A DNA stretch of 51,714 bases from CAZKFG01 sp964551985 (GTDB taxonomy: Bacteria; Bacillota; Negativicutes; Acidaminococcales; JAISLQ01): assembly GCA_964551985.1 (NCBI GenBank), contig CAZKFG010000005.1:1-51714 (forward strand), read 5' to 3'. Each line of letters begins with the position of its first letter. Position 1 is the stretch's first letter. Both the position numbers and the translations under genes were made by a program. Below the pieces are notes generated by a model. It worked only from the letters and a program-made list of their open reading frames with translations, had not been told where the DNA came from and searched no databases. This document shows positions 1 through 8,572 of the stretch, piece after piece.

Positions 1-954
1 GGCCGCGCGCCGGATGCGTCTGGTCAACTTCATGACGCAATCAAACGCCGACACACTGTCTGCCTCAAAGGCTTTAGCATATGCCGCCGAAATGGTGGAC
101 GCCACACCAGTACCGCAAGGATTGGTGTGTTTTATAATTGTCGCCGCAGGCTGATGAAACTCGCAAACAATTCTGTATGCCGATTCAATATCGACAATGT
201 TGTTAAAAGAAAGCTCTTTGCCGTGCAATTGTTTGGCGTTTGCAATACCTTCTGTTTCGCCTTCTATACGATAAAAAGCAGCGCTTTGATGAGGATTTTC
301 GCCATAACGTAAATCTTCTATTTTCTTTAAAAATATTGCTTTTTCTTGTGGGTATTCTTGATTTGGGTGCAAGATACCATCTAAATAAGCACTTATCGCC
401 GCGTCATATTCACAGGTATGACTATATGCCTTTTGCGCCAAAGAGCGCCTTATATCTAAAGAAATGTCGCCTTGTTTTTGCAAGATGTCCATAACAACAG
501 AATAATCAGACGGATTGACGATAACCGTTGTATATTTAAAATTCTTAGCCGCCGCGCGTATCATCGCAGGGCCGCCGATATCAATGTTTTCAATCGCCTC
601 ATCTTCAGTAACGCCCTCTTTAGCGATTGTTTGTTTAAACGGATACAAGTTGACAACAACAATATCAATAGGTTTTATGTTCATATCTTGCATTTGTTTA
701 ATGTGCTCAGCATTATCACGAATAGCCAAAATACCACCGTGTATATATGGATTTAAAGTTTTTACCCTACCATCCATAATCTCAGGGAAATTAGTCACAT
801 CGCTAACATAAGTTACATCAATTCCAGCGTCAGCTATAGTCTTCATTGTGCCACCGGTCGAAATAATCTCGATGCCATTATCACTTAAAAATTTAGCAAA
901 TTCTACAACCCCTGTTTTGTCAGATACGCTAATCAAAGCTCTTTTAATCTTCAT
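1..954 (-). CDS. purH: PurH, bifunctional AICAR formyltransferase/IMP cyclohydrolase (3' end missing)
   Basis: PurH catalyses the last two steps of IMP synthesis in the cytoplasm. The frame is open for 318 codons from ATG at 954 to the left edge. The N-terminal IMP cyclohydrolase domain is clear: ISVSDKTG near residue 8, STGGT near residue 32, then GRVKTLNPYIHGG and VVVNLYPF. After it comes the start of the AICAR transformylase domain with RYGENPHQ and KHTNPCG. Homologues usually have H and K where this protein reads N and Y in KTLNPYIHGG. The gene lies 15 nt after purN and is the last visible gene of the operon. The final 14 codons (positions 1-42) deviate strongly from the family and may be a sequence-end artefact. 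Confidence 0.95.
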   Translation of the reverse strand, partial: MKIKRALISVSDKTGVVEFAKFLSDNGIEIISTGGTMKTIADAGIDVTYVSDVTNFPEIMDGRVKTLNPYIHGGILAIRDNAEHIKQMQDMNIKPIDIVVVNLYPFKQTIAKEGVTEDEAIENIDIGGPAMIRAAAKNFKYTTVIVNPSDYSVVMDILQKQGDISLDIRRSLAQKAYSHTCEYDAAISAYLDGILHPNQEYPQEKAIFLKKIEDLRYGENPHQSAAFYRIEGETEGIANAKQLHGKELSFNNIVDIESAYRIVCEFHQPAATIIKHTNPCGTGVASTISAAYAKAFEADSVSAFDCVMKLTRRIRRAA

Positions 955-969
955 GTAAATACCTCTCAA

Positions 970-1578
970 TTACATTATTAACACTTGGCGTCCGGACACT
1001 TTAAGCTTTTCATCAGCCCAAAGCCCAATCGCCTCAGAATAAAGCTTGTGTTCAACAGCCAAAATGCGTTTTGATAAACTATCTTCGTCGTCATTTGGCA
1101 AAACATCAACAGCCCTTTGCATGATGATAGGCCCTGTATCCATACCTTCATCAACAAAATGCACCGTGCAGCCTGACACCCTTGCACCATATTCTATAGC
1201 TTGCAACTGTGGATGCAAACCTGGAAAGCTAGGCAGTAGTGACGGATGAATATTTATAACCTTGTGCTGCCATTGTTTTAAAAAATCAGAGCCAAGCAGC
1301 CGCATAAAACCTGCCAAAACAACAAGTTCGGCTTTAGCGCTTGATAAAATAGAACTTATTTTATCTTCAAATTCTTTTTTGCCGGAAAAATCAGACCTCA
1401 GTACAACTTCAGTTCTAATGCCGTTTTCTTTGGCACGAAAAAGTGCGTAAGCGTCAGCTTTGTCACAAATGACAACACCGATTTTAACAGGCAAAACACC
1501 TAGATTAATATTGTCAATAATCGCCTGTAAATTACTGCCCCTGCCACTTGCCAAAACAGCAATGACCTTTGTATTCAT
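970..1578 (-). CDS. purN: PurN, phosphoribosylglycinamide formyltransferase
   Basis: The enzyme transfers a formyl group from 10-formyl-THF to GAR, the third step of purine synthesis. It has 202 aa, normal for the family. The N-terminal ASGRGSN loop is at residues 10-16. The catalytic residues are Asn109 and His111 (in INIHPSLLPSFPG) and Asp147 (in DEGMDTG), matching E. coli N106/H108/D144 with a constant offset of three. The ATG overlaps the purM stop by one base (TAATG), so translation is probably coupled. Confidence 0.97.
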   Translation of the reverse strand: MNTKVIAVLASGRGSNLQAIIDNINLGVLPVKIGVVICDKADAYALFRAKENGIRTEVVLRSDFSGKKEFEDKISSILSSAKAELVVLAGFMRLLGSDFLKQWQHKVINIHPSLLPSFPGLHPQLQAIEYGARVSGCTVHFVDEGMDTGPIIMQRAVDVLPNDDEDSLSKRILAVEHKLYSEAIGLWADEKLKVSGRQVLIM

Positions 1579-2621
1579 TAAAAGTTACCGCCTTGCAAAA
1601 TTGTCTTTTGGTCACCTGGAACAATTTCGCCAATTTGGTAAACCTTCTCACCTTGCATTTGAAAATGTGCTTTAATATCAGCTACGTCTTTTTTATCCAC
1701 AACCAAAATCATACCAATCCCCATATTAAAAGTGCGATACATCTCATAAGGCTTGACATTACCCCACTCTTGCAACTTTTTAAATACCATAGGCACTTCC
1801 CACGCGTCAGTATTGACAACAGCAGAACAATCACTTGGCAAAATACGAGGAATATTATCGACAAATCCACCGCCTGTTATATGCACAAGTCCGTGCAGAT
1901 CAAATTTTGAAAATAAAGGCAGACAAGTTTTTGGATAAAGTCTTGTAGGTGTAAGCAATTCTTCACCTAAACTGCGATTAAATTCAGGTACAAAATCAGA
2001 TACTTTCATCTGACACGCTTCAAAACAAATCTTACGCACAAGCGAAAAGCCATTAGAATGAACGCCACTAGAACTCAGTCCGAGCAGCACATCACCTTTT
2101 TTAACCTTGGAGCCATCAATTATTTTTGATTTTTCTACAACGCCGACAGCAAAGCCGGCAATATCATACTCACCATCAGCGTAAAAACCTGCCATCTCTG
2201 CGGATTCGCCGCCAATCAAAGCACAGCCAGACTGTTTGCAAGCATCGGCAACACCTGAAACAATATCGGCTACCTGTTCTGGCACGAGTTTTCCAACAGC
2301 TAGATAGTCAAGAAAGAACAAAGGTTCAGCACCTTGAACTAAAATATCATTAACACACATCGCTACAGCATCTTGACCGATAGTATTGTGTTTGTCCATC
2401 ATAAAAGCAAGTTTTAATTTTGTTCCGACACCGTCAGTACCAGAGACCAAAACAGGCTCAGAATATTTACCAAGTGCAAAAAGCCCGCCAAAACCGCCAA
2501 TATCTCCTAATACTTCTTTACGATAGGTAGATTTTACCTTATCTTTCATCAAATCGACCGCACGGTTACCGGCGTCAATATCCACACCGGCATCACTATA
2601 ACTAAAAGATTTTCTCTCCAT
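1578..2621 (-). CDS. purM: PurM, phosphoribosylformylglycinamidine cyclo-ligase (AIR synthetase)
   Basis: PurM performs the ATP-dependent closure of FGAM to AIR. At 347 aa it is the usual length. Family signatures are visible in order: YSDAGVDIDAGN at the N-terminus, GGFGGLF near residue 42, VSGTDGVGTK near residue 60, the segment MCVNDILVQGAEPLFFLDY, GGESAEMAG, and HITGGGFVDNIPR towards the C-terminus. The start codon overlaps the purF stop by one base, and its Shine-Dalgarno site (GGAGGAA) lies inside the end of purF. Confidence 0.97.
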   Translation of the reverse strand: MERKSFSYSDAGVDIDAGNRAVDLMKDKVKSTYRKEVLGDIGGFGGLFALGKYSEPVLVSGTDGVGTKLKLAFMMDKHNTIGQDAVAMCVNDILVQGAEPLFFLDYLAVGKLVPEQVADIVSGVADACKQSGCALIGGESAEMAGFYADGEYDIAGFAVGVVEKSKIIDGSKVKKGDVLLGLSSSGVHSNGFSLVRKICFEACQMKVSDFVPEFNRSLGEELLTPTRLYPKTCLPLFSKFDLHGLVHITGGGFVDNIPRILPSDCSAVVNTDAWEVPMVFKKLQEWGNVKPYEMYRTFNMGIGMILVVDKKDVADIKAHFQMQGEKVYQIGEIVPGDQKTILQGGNF

Positions 2622-4081
2622 TATTCCTCCTTGAGTTTGCAGCAGCTATCGCTTTTTGCAAAAATAACACCAGGTTCGTACACAATACAATCCGGTAAAA
2701 CAGGATATGAAGCATCAAAGCAGGCATAGCACATATCAGAAGGATTAAGGCTAATCATAGATTTTTCCAAACCCTCTTTAGAAATAAACCTAAGTGACGA
2801 AGCACCGATATACTCTCTTATCTCCTCTATACTGTGAGTTGCAGCGATAAGCTCTTTGCGTACTGCCGTGTCAATACCGTAGTAGCAAGGATGCAAGATA
2901 GGCGGAGATACAATAAGCATATGCACCTCTTTGGCACCTGCTTGAGTTAATAGATTTAAAATCTTGCCGCTTGTCGTACCACGAACAATAGAATCGTCAA
3001 TAATCGCAACAGATTTGCCTTCAACAACAGCACGTACAGGATTTAATTTCATCTTTACTGCCACATCACGCTTTTGTTGGGTCGGTTGAATAAATGTACG
3101 ACCGACGTACCTATTTTTATTTAAGCCTTCTAAAAACGGTACACCAGATTCTAAAGCAAAGCCGACTGCCGCAGGTGTGCCGGAATCTGGAACTGATATG
3201 ACAACATCTAGCTTATCAATCAAATCTTTATTTTCTCTAGCTAACTGACGACCCATCTCAACTCTTGAAAAATACACGCTTTGACCGTCAATAACGCTAT
3301 CTGTTCTAGCAAAATAGATATATTCAAAAATACAATGAGCCTTTTTAATTGTCTTTTCATCACAATAAGAAAAGCTTTTAAACTCGCCTTGTGGGCTGTC
3401 AAACACTACGACTTCACCAGGTTTCATATCGCGCACAAACCCAGCGCCTATAGCATCTAATGCACAAGATTCAGATGCTGCAACATAGCCACTTTCCAGC
3501 TTTCCGATACAAAGAGGATGAAAACCAAACTTATCTCTTACGGCAATTAATTTATCGTCAGTTAAAATAACCAGACAAAAAGCACCTTCTATCTTGTTCA
3601 TCGCTTCGATTACTTTATCTTCTATAGTCTCTTTTTTACTGCCAGCAATAAGATTGACAATAACCTCACTGTCCATAGTCGTATAAAAAAGTGCGCCATC
3701 TTTAGCAAGCGATTTGCGAAGCGAGGCGACGTTAGTTAGATTACCGTTATGAGCAAGTGCCAAATTACCGCCGGAAAATTTACCATAAAGCGGCTGCGTA
3801 TTTATCGCAACAGACGCGCCGGCTGTAGAATAACGGACATGCCCGATTGCTTTATTACCTTTTAAAAGTGGCAGCCCTGAGCCGAAAACTTCTGTCACAA
3901 GACCCATACCACGCTTAACTTCCATGTCTTTGCCATCACCAACAACAATGCCTGCACTCTCTTGCCCTCTGTGTTGCAAAGCAAAAAGCCCTAAATAACT
4001 ATCATAGGCTACCGACTCACTGTCAGCAAAAATCCCAAAAACACCACATTCTTCTTTTAATTTACCGTCATCAAATACCAC
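2621..4081 (-). CDS. purF: PurF, amidophosphoribosyltransferase (Fe-S type)
   Basis: PurF makes phosphoribosylamine from PRPP and glutamine, the committed step of purine synthesis. Cys12 follows an 11-residue propeptide (KLKEECGVFG); by analogy with B. subtilis PurF, cleavage would make it the N-terminal nucleophile. The PRPP loop VAIIDDSIVRGTT is present. Cysteines in HCIFEYIYFAR, HPCYYGID and the CYAC pair near the C-terminus correspond to the 4Fe-4S ligands of the B. subtilis enzyme, so this is probably the oxygen-labile form. purE lies 29 nt upstream; purC, purQ and purL are not between them, unlike the Bacillus operon. Confidence 0.97.
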   Translation of the reverse strand: MVFDDGKLKEECGVFGIFADSESVAYDSYLGLFALQHRGQESAGIVVGDGKDMEVKRGMGLVTEVFGSGLPLLKGNKAIGHVRYSTAGASVAINTQPLYGKFSGGNLALAHNGNLTNVASLRKSLAKDGALFYTTMDSEVIVNLIAGSKKETIEDKVIEAMNKIEGAFCLVILTDDKLIAVRDKFGFHPLCIGKLESGYVAASESCALDAIGAGFVRDMKPGEVVVFDSPQGEFKSFSYCDEKTIKKAHCIFEYIYFARTDSVIDGQSVYFSRVEMGRQLARENKDLIDKLDVVISVPDSGTPAAVGFALESGVPFLEGLNKNRYVGRTFIQPTQQKRDVAVKMKLNPVRAVVEGKSVAIIDDSIVRGTTSGKILNLLTQAGAKEVHMLIVSPPILHPCYYGIDTAVRKELIAATHSIEEIREYIGASSLRFISKEGLEKSMISLNPSDMCYACFDASYPVLPDCIVYEPGVIFAKSDSCCKLKEE

Positions 4082-4110
4082 AATAAAACCTCTCTTTTAT
4101 AAAATAAAAA

Positions 4111-4602
4111 CTATTTTGAGCGAAGTGCTTCTAGTTTTTGTGCCTTTTTAGCCACTTCTTGTTTCATATCTTCACGATATTTCGCGAGCTTATCTGCCAA
4201 ATCTTTATCACAAGCGGACAAAATTTCAACAGCAAACAATGCTGCATTTTTCGAGCCATTAATCGCCATACAAGCGACAGGAATGCCAGAGGGCATTTGC
4301 ACAATGCTATAAAGTGCATCAACACCTTTTAAACTTGTAGCATCAATCGGCACCCCGATTATCGGAAGTGTAGTATAGGCTGCCACGACGCCCGGCAAAT
4401 GCGCTGCCGCACCTGCTGCTGCAATAATGACATTAACACCACGAGCTCGCGCTCCTGTTGCAAATTCATGCACAATATCAGGTGTTCTGTGAGCTGAGGC
4501 AACAACAACCTCAACTTCCACTTTAAAATCAAGCAAAGTCTGCTCGGCAACTTGCATTATGCCCCAGTCAGAATCGCTACCCATAATAATGGCAACTTTC
4601 AT
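4111..4602 (-). CDS. purE: PurE, N5-carboxyaminoimidazole ribonucleotide mutase
   Basis: PurE carboxylates AIR, either from N5-CAIR or, in class II enzymes, directly with CO2. It has 163 aa with the GSDSD motif at residues 8-12 and SAHRTP at 36-41, which carries the active-site His. The glycine/alanine-rich AAAGAAAHLPG segment is also typical. A strong Shine-Dalgarno site (AGGAGG) precedes the ATG. It is the first gene of the visible purine operon. No purK is adjacent, so I cannot tell class I from class II with confidence. Confidence 0.95.
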   Translation of the reverse strand: MKVAIIMGSDSDWGIMQVAEQTLLDFKVEVEVVVASAHRTPDIVHEFATGARARGVNVIIAAAGAAAHLPGVVAAYTTLPIIGVPIDATSLKGVDALYSIVQMPSGIPVACMAINGSKNAALFAVEILSACDKDLADKLAKYREDMKQEVAKKAQKLEALRSK

Positions 4603-4759
4603 ATATAAAACCTCCTGTTGATAAAAATCTAATTTAAGTCTTTAACATAATAATTTTACCACAAACCCACCCAGTAGAAAACAAAAATCACAAAAATAAT
4701 CAATAAAAATTTAAGCCTTAAAAAAACACCTACAAACAAAGCAAAAAGCAGCAACCGCA

Positions 4760-4789
4760 TTGACAGAAAGCACTTTTACAAAGTACAAT
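4760..4789 (+). promoter_or_regulatory. Sigma-A-type promoter for the MORN gene cluster
   Basis: TTGACA at 4760-4765 and TACAAT at 4784-4789 are separated by 18 nt. A second TATAAT lies at 4795-4800. The region is divergent from purE, and the first MORN gene starts at 4853. A 6-bp inverted repeat, CAATTA-N5-TAATTG at 4786-4802, overlaps the expected start point and could be an operator. I found no convincing PurR box or purine riboswitch for the purE side in 4603-4760. Confidence 0.7.
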
Positions 4790-4852
4790 TAATGTATAAT
4801 TGATTATATTTTTTAAATTAGTAACGAAAACAAATTAATTGTGAGGTGTGGT

Positions 4853-5461
4853 ATGAAAATTTTAGTATTGCTTATGACCATTCTTATCCTCTCTGCAAAC
4901 ACAGCTTTTGCAGGCTATGTCAAAAATGAACAAGGAGTTATGCGCTGGAGCGACCATCAGGAATCGGGAACAAGCATATTTAGCTGGTCGGGCGCTGTAG
5001 TTGCTGGTTACGCCGAAGGTGATGGCACATTAAAAATTTATCTTGCCCAAAATAATGAGTTATTTGAAACTTATCAGGGTTCGCTTAAAAAAGGTAAAAT
5101 GCACGGTAAGGGTATTTATCTTTTAGTTTTATTTGGCTTTAGATATGAAGGCGATTTTGTTGATAATAAATTTCACGGCAAAGGTATGACCACCCAGCCT
5201 GAAGGGTACAAATATGTAGGCGATTACGTAAACGGACTACCGCACGGTAAAGGCATATTGATTTTACCTAACGGTACTAAATATGAAGGAGACTTTATCG
5301 AAGAAAAAAAACATGGCAAAGGTGTATTTACTTGGTCGTCTGGAAATAGATACGAAGGAGATTTTGCAAACGACAAGATACACGGCAAGGGCAAAGTTTA
5401 CGACAAAAACGGCAAAATCTTAAGACAAGGTCGCTTTGAAAACGATAAATTCATTGGCTAA
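4853..5461 (+). CDS. Secreted MORN-repeat protein 1 (5 repeats)
   Basis: This is a 202-aa protein with a signal peptide: MKILVLLMTILIL, then NTAFAG with likely cleavage after AFA. About five 23-residue MORN units follow, of the form Y-x-G-D-F-x-x-x-x-x-H-G-K-G, ending in the tail YDKNGKILRQGRFEND shared with the next three genes. I place the start at ATG 4853. The GTG at 4841 is itself part of the Shine-Dalgarno site (GTGAGGTG). MORN repeats generally bind lipids or proteins, or build extended beta-hairpin rods. The function here is unknown; I infer an exported or surface location. Confidence 0.9.
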   Translation: MKILVLLMTILILSANTAFAGYVKNEQGVMRWSDHQESGTSIFSWSGAVVAGYAEGDGTLKIYLAQNNELFETYQGSLKKGKMHGKGIYLLVLFGFRYEGDFVDNKFHGKGMTTQPEGYKYVGDYVNGLPHGKGILILPNGTKYEGDFIEEKKHGKGVFTWSSGNRYEGDFANDKIHGKGKVYDKNGKILRQGRFENDKFIG

Positions 5462-5482
5462 AATTTTTTTGAGGTGATAATT

Positions 5483-6013
5483 ATGAAAACTTTATTAATC
5501 TTACTGGCAATTTTAATTCTAAACACAAACATAACTTTTGCTCAAAGCTATTTAAAAAACGAACAAGATATTAAAGTATGGGTTTTTTCTGACCCCAAAG
5601 ACCTCTCCTTCAAATGGGATGGAAAAACAGTTGACGGCTATGCTCAAGGTAATGGCGTACTAGAAGTTTTTCAAAACAAAAAACCTACCTACACCTACAC
5701 AGGCAACTTACAACAAGGCAAAATGAATGGCTTTGGCACATTGACTTGGTCTAACGGCAACAAATATAGTGGCGATTGGCTTGACGGAAAAATACACGGC
5801 AAAGGCACATTAACTTGGGCGAATGGCAACAAATACGAGGGCGAATGGGCAAACAATACTATGCACGGCAAAGGAACTTTCACACTATTTAATGGAACAA
5901 AATATATTGGCGATTTTGTTTATGGTAAAATGCACGGCAACGGTATTATGTATGATAAAAACGGCAAAATCTTACAACAAGGACGCTTTGAAAACGGTAG
6001 ATTTGTCGGCTAA
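5483..6013 (+). CDS. Secreted MORN-repeat protein 2 (4 repeats)
   Basis: This 176-aa protein has the same plan as its neighbours: a signal peptide ending NITFA-QS, an N-terminal segment with KNEQD and W residues, four MORN units (for example YSGDWLDGKIHGKGTLTW), and the tail YDKNGKILQQGRFENG. The ATG at 5483 sits behind a GAGGTG site at 5471-5476; the in-frame GTG at 5474 is inside that site and is not the start. The gene begins 21 nt after the previous stop, so the two are almost certainly co-transcribed. Confidence 0.9.
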   Translation: MKTLLILLAILILNTNITFAQSYLKNEQDIKVWVFSDPKDLSFKWDGKTVDGYAQGNGVLEVFQNKKPTYTYTGNLQQGKMNGFGTLTWSNGNKYSGDWLDGKIHGKGTLTWANGNKYEGEWANNTMHGKGTFTLFNGTKYIGDFVYGKMHGNGIMYDKNGKILQQGRFENGRFVG

Positions 6014-6093
6014 AGAATATTTGAAATACACTAAGTTTTATAAATCTACTAATCACACCAGCTTTAATTGCAAAATAAATTATAAGGTGCAAT

Positions 6094-6801
6094 ATGAAAA
6101 AATATAATACTATATTTTGCATATGCCTACTGCTCTTTTTTATTATAACTCAAACAGGCTTTGCAGCAGGTTGGCTTAAAAATGAAGATGGATACAAAGT
6201 TTGGGACGAAACAACAGGCAGGTTTTTGAACAAATCCTATCAAGATAGCTCCAAAGACTTTACTTGGAGTGGCAAATTTATTCGTGGTATCGCCCACGGC
6301 GAGGGGATACTGCGTATTTATTATTTTAAAAAACTTCAATCTACCTATCAAGGCTCTCTTAATTACGGTAAAAAACACGGCCAAGGCATATGGACGTTCG
6401 GCAAAGGCGACAGCTATCAAGGTGATTTTAAAGACGGTAAAAAGCACGGTCAAGGCACATACATTTTCTCCAGTGGCAATAAATATACGGGCGAATTTAT
6501 TGACGATAAAATATCCGGTACTGGCGTATGGTTTTTTGCCAATGGCGATAAATACGAGGGTCATTTTCAAGACAGCAAAAGAGACGGAGTAGGAACATAT
6601 TTGTGGGCGAATGGCGACAAATATACGGGTGATTTTGTAGATAACCAACGAGAAGGTTGGGGTAGTTACTTTTTTTCTAATGGCAATAGTTATGTCGGCG
6701 CATTTAAAAATGGAAAAGGACACGGTTTTGGCACAATGTACGATAAAAGCGGCAAAATCTTACAACAAGGACGCTTTGAAAATGGGGAGTTTGTCGGTTA
6801 A
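6094..6801 (+). CDS. Secreted MORN-repeat protein 3 (6 repeats)
   Basis: This 235-aa protein starts with a signal peptide (MKKYNTIFCICLLLFFI, cleavage near TGFA-AG). A conserved GWLKNEDG segment follows, then about six MORN units and the common C-terminal tail. An AAGGTG site precedes the ATG. An 80-nt gap after gene 2 shows no clear terminator. Its repeats are more diverged than those of gene 4 and some HGKG signatures have become DGVG or EGWG. Confidence 0.9.
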   Translation: MKKYNTIFCICLLLFFIITQTGFAAGWLKNEDGYKVWDETTGRFLNKSYQDSSKDFTWSGKFIRGIAHGEGILRIYYFKKLQSTYQGSLNYGKKHGQGIWTFGKGDSYQGDFKDGKKHGQGTYIFSSGNKYTGEFIDDKISGTGVWFFANGDKYEGHFQDSKRDGVGTYLWANGDKYTGDFVDNQREGWGSYFFSNGNSYVGAFKNGKGHGFGTMYDKSGKILQQGRFENGEFVG

Positions 6802-6824
6802 AAATTTTAAATGAGGTGATAATT

Positions 6825-8120
6825 ATGAAAATTTTTCAATTACTATTGCTTTTAGCATTAATTCTAATTTTACCCAACACTACCTTTGCCGAAGGCTGGA
6901 TAAAAGGCAAGCAAGGCACAGTCTATAGTACCGCCAAAGAACCAGAACAGCAGACATTTGAGTGGTCAGGTAAATTTGTTGATGGCTTTGCACAAGGCAC
7001 TGGAGAACTAAAGGTTTATGTGCAAAAAAAGCTACTTTACACCTATCAAGGAACTATTGTCAAAGGAAAAATGCAAGATGTAGGAACACTTATTTGGTAT
7101 AACGAAAACAAATATCAAGGAAATTTTGTTGATGGTCATGCTAGTGGCAAAGGCACTTATACTTTTGCTAGCGGCAATAAATATATGGGCGATTTTGCAA
7201 ACGATAAATTCAACGGCACAGGCACAATGCTTTTTGCTAGTGGTAACAAATATCAAGGTCAATGGCTTGATGACAAAAAAAGCGGGACAGGCACATTTAC
7301 TTGGACAGACGGCGATAAATACGAAGGTTCTTTTGTAGCTGATAACAAATCTGGTATAGGAACTTATACCTTTGCTAACGGTGACAAATATCAAGGGCAA
7401 TGGCTTGATGACAAAAAATGCGGGACAGGTACTTATACCTACTTTAATGGTGATAAATACATTGGTCAGTGGTCAGATGATACAAAAAACGGTAAAGGCG
7501 TTTACACTCGGGCTAATGGCGACAAATATATCGGCGATTTTGCTGATGGCAAATTCAACGGCACAGGTATTATAAACTGGGCTAACGGCGATAAATATGA
7601 AGGTAGTTTTTTACAAGGTTATGCTCACGGTCAAGGTACCTTAACACTTGCTAACAAAAACAAATATCAAGGCGAATTTGCAAACGATAAATTTAACGGT
7701 AAAGGTTCCTACACTTGGGTAAACGGTGATAAATACATTGGTGATTTTACTGATGGCAATCTAAATGGTAAAGGCATTCTCACCTTCGCTAGCGGAGGTA
7801 TGTACGAAGGTGATTTTAAATCAGGATTAAAACACGGACAAGGCACGCTAACATTTGACAACGGCAGTAAATATCAAGGAAGTTTTGTCGATGGTTATGC
7901 TAGTGGTAAAGGCGTTTGCACTTGGGTAAACGGTGATAAATACATTGGTGATTTTAAAGACGGCAACTTAAACGGCAAAGGCATTATCACCTTTGCTGAT
8001 GGCACTAAATATGAAGGTAATTTTAAATCAGGACTAAAACACGGTCTTGGAACAATATATGACAAGGATGGCAAAATCTTACAACAAGGACGCTTTGAAA
8101 ATGGGGAATTTGTCGGTTAA
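6825..8120 (+). CDS. Secreted MORN-repeat protein 4 (15 repeats)
   Basis: This is the longest paralogue at 431 aa. The signal peptide ends NTTFA-EG. A degenerate unit around FVDGFAQGTG is followed by 15 regular 23-residue MORN repeats from residue 74 to 417, then the shared tail ILQQGRFENGEFVG. Several repeats are almost identical at DNA level at multiples of 69 nt, for example segments starting near 7713 and 7920 (207 nt apart) and near 7248 and 7386 (138 nt apart). That points to recent internal duplication. The start is ATG 6825 behind GAGGTG, not the GTG inside that site. Confidence 0.92.
   Translation: MKIFQLLLLLALILILPNTTFAEGWIKGKQGTVYSTAKEPEQQTFEWSGKFVDGFAQGTGELKVYVQKKLLYTYQGTIVKGKMQDVGTLIWYNENKYQGNFVDGHASGKGTYTFASGNKYMGDFANDKFNGTGTMLFASGNKYQGQWLDDKKSGTGTFTWTDGDKYEGSFVADNKSGIGTYTFANGDKYQGQWLDDKKCGTGTYTYFNGDKYIGQWSDDTKNGKGVYTRANGDKYIGDFADGKFNGTGIINWANGDKYEGSFLQGYAHGQGTLTLANKNKYQGEFANDKFNGKGSYTWVNGDKYIGDFTDGNLNGKGILTFASGGMYEGDFKSGLKHGQGTLTFDNGSKYQGSFVDGYASGKGVCTWVNGDKYIGDFKDGNLNGKGIITFADGTKYEGNFKSGLKHGLGTIYDKDGKILQQGRFENGEFVG
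7044..8075 (+). repeat. 69-bp tandem repeat array encoding 15 MORN units
   Basis: The array is coding DNA with a strict 69-bp period and no length change, so the reading frame is kept. Individual units differ mainly at third positions and at residues 6-9 of each unit. Blocks of two and three units recur as higher-order copies, which suggests unequal crossing-over. Confidence 0.85.
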
Positions 8121-8155
8121 AAAGCTCAATACTATAAACTCAAAGGAGATTATAA

Positions 8156-8461
8156 ATGCAAAAATGCAAAATAGAGGTTTTAAAGACAATGTTTTTTGAA
8201 GACCTTGCCCAAGAATACGGCTGTAAAGGGATTGGCAAATGCCCGTTTCACAAGGTAGGCGATATTTTTTATGGTGATTTTGCTAAACCCGAAGGACTGT
8301 GCGACGAAGCCTGAAAAGCTATCTATCAATATGTATTTGCCATCTCACACGGCAGCGGCATATTTTATTATGGCGATTGGATAGATAAGCCTGGAGTTGT
8401 TATTTGTAGTTGCAATGACGGTATAAGACCTGTAATCTTTAAAATCTCACAAGCAGAATAA
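8156..8461 (+). pseudogene. TIGR04076-like small Cys-rich protein with an in-frame TGA at codon 53
   Basis: From ATG 8156 (site AAAGGAG upstream) the frame reads 52 codons to TGA at 8312-8314, then continues open for 48 more codons to TAA at 8459-8461. Both halves match the TIGR04076 family as I know it: KCKIEVLKT, KCPFHKVGD and FAKPEGLCDEA before the stop, and KAIYQYVFA, VICSCNDGIRPVIFK after it. Family members carry Trp at the interrupted position (CDEA-W-K), so TGG to TGA is the simplest explanation. There is no frameshift and no decay in either half, so the change is recent, a sequencing error, or readthrough. I see no convincing SECIS hairpin. Confidence 0.75.
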
Positions 8462-8572
8462 TTTTTAATCTTTACAATATTTTCATTTTATTTTCCTTGC
8501 AAACGTATTATAATTATTACAAACGTGTAGCACATTAACTACTTTGCAAATACATCAAGGAGTGAAAATATT

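Noticed and set aside
4603..4760. Purine riboswitch or PurR box upstream of purE, and guanine riboswitch upstream of guaA
   Set aside because: No matching conserved cores or paired stems found by eye; the control of these genes remains unknown.
6127..7400. Long open frames antisense to MORN genes 3 and 4 (for example 6723-6127 and 7400-7032, minus strand)
   Set aside because: They mirror the 69-bp repeats of the coding strand, lack ribosome sites, and their products are low-complexity shadows.
7044..8075. Regular DNA repeats that might be taken for a CRISPR array or minisatellite
   Set aside because: The 69-bp units keep an open frame and encode MORN motifs; there are no unique spacers and no cas genes.
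8312..8314. Selenocysteine at the TGA in the TIGR04076-like gene
   Set aside because: The family residue is Trp, TGA is used as a stop elsewhere, and no credible SECIS stem-loop follows.
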